A DNA stretch of 58,171 nt from Planctomycetota bacterium (GTDB lineage: Bacteria > Planctomycetota > Planctomycetia > Gemmatales > Gemmataceae), in the NCBI GenBank assembly GCA_016191165.1, contig JACPPF010000084.1:1-58171 (forward strand), written 5' to 3'. Under the pieces are notes generated by a model, which saw only the letters and a list, made by a program, of their open reading frames with translations, was not told the origin of the DNA and did not search any database. The stretch's first letter is position 1, and each line of letters begins with the position of its first letter. A program made the translations under genes and the position numbers. Below are positions 58,049 to 58,171 of the stretch, in pieces.

Positions 58049-58171
58049 AAGCCCGAAGCGTAAGCGAGGGTCAGGCTAATCGCTAGCTGACGCTTCGGGC
58101 TTGTATCACATTGACCCGAAGCGTAAGCGAGGGTCAGTCTAATCGCTAGCTTACGCTTCGGGCTTGTATCA
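58049..58171. repeat. Tandem REP/BIME-like pair running off the right edge
   Basis: Two units with a 63-bp period. Each has AAGCCCGAAGCGTAAGCGAG (second unit: ACCCGAAGCGTAAGCGAGGG) on the left and GACGCTTCGGGCTTGTATCA or TTACGCTTCGGGCTTGTATC on the right, around TCAGNCTAATCGCTAGC. The array probably continues beyond the window. Confidence 0.92.

Noticed and set aside
58049-58171. CRISPR array at the right edge
   Set aside because: The units are palindromic and nearly identical over their entire 63 bp, without variable spacers, which fits REP/BIME elements next to a RAYT.

Overview
The window looks like a chromosomal segment of a planctomycete, most probably of the Gemmata/Gemmataceae type. 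The evidence is family content: a paired DUF1549/DUF1553 and DUF1501 module, a formylglycine-generating-enzyme-like protein, two YbjN-like secreted proteins, a multihaem c-type cytochrome fused to a phosphoesterase-like domain, a squalene-hopene-cyclase-like gene beside a DUF116-polyprenyl synthase fusion, and a high-GC sequence full of short palindromes. No rRNA, tRNA, CRISPR array or complete insertion sequence was recognised.

Layout. 1-10 kb: CDGSH protein, CocE-type hydrolase, membrane spermidine-synthase-like protein, rarA and two exported proteins of unknown function. 10-19 kb: ECF sigma factor, small membrane protein, iron-type substrate-binding lipoprotein, response regulator with ATPase domain, fatty-acid hydroxylase, LysR regulator, a thioredoxin-like gene with an in-frame TGA, gatB and two small genes translationally coupled to each other. 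19-26 kb: glycosyltransferase, YbjN-like proteins, sugar nucleotidyltransferase, NHL and PQQ beta-propellers. 26-39 kb: queE, then a long minus-strand run holding succinate dehydrogenase (sdhC-A-B), an ABC-2 permease, an MFS transporter, a DUF98-like protein, the DUF116-polyprenyl synthase fusion and the terpene cyclase. 39-50 kb: a RelE-like toxin/antitoxin-like pair, two protease-like PPC proteins (one degenerate, one with an intact triad), a TauE-type permease, the multihaem protein, ArsC, a PAP2 protein coupled to a PlsC acyltransferase, and a PIN-domain toxin-antitoxin pair. 50-58 kb: DUF1501 and DUF1549/1553 proteins, FGE-like protein, cyclopropane-fatty-acid-synthase-like methyltransferase, a CE15-like esterase and a broken REP-associated tyrosine transposase (RAYT) next to tandem copies of its likely REP.

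Two things stand out. First, the gene at 15773-16336 reads through a TGA that replaces the second cysteine of a CxxC motif (Cys55-x-x-U58). It has a strong ribosome binding site and a textbook terminator, so it is a candidate selenoprotein. Second, the window carries at least five families of short palindromes: RAYT-type REPs, GTTTAGC-ended palindromes, 29-nt hairpins with a constant 13-nt loop and covarying stems, long GC palindromes, and a 101-bp MITE with 8-bp target duplications. Several sit in frame inside conserved genes (rarA, gatB, queE, the polyprenyl synthase and the cyclase) or supply their stop codons.
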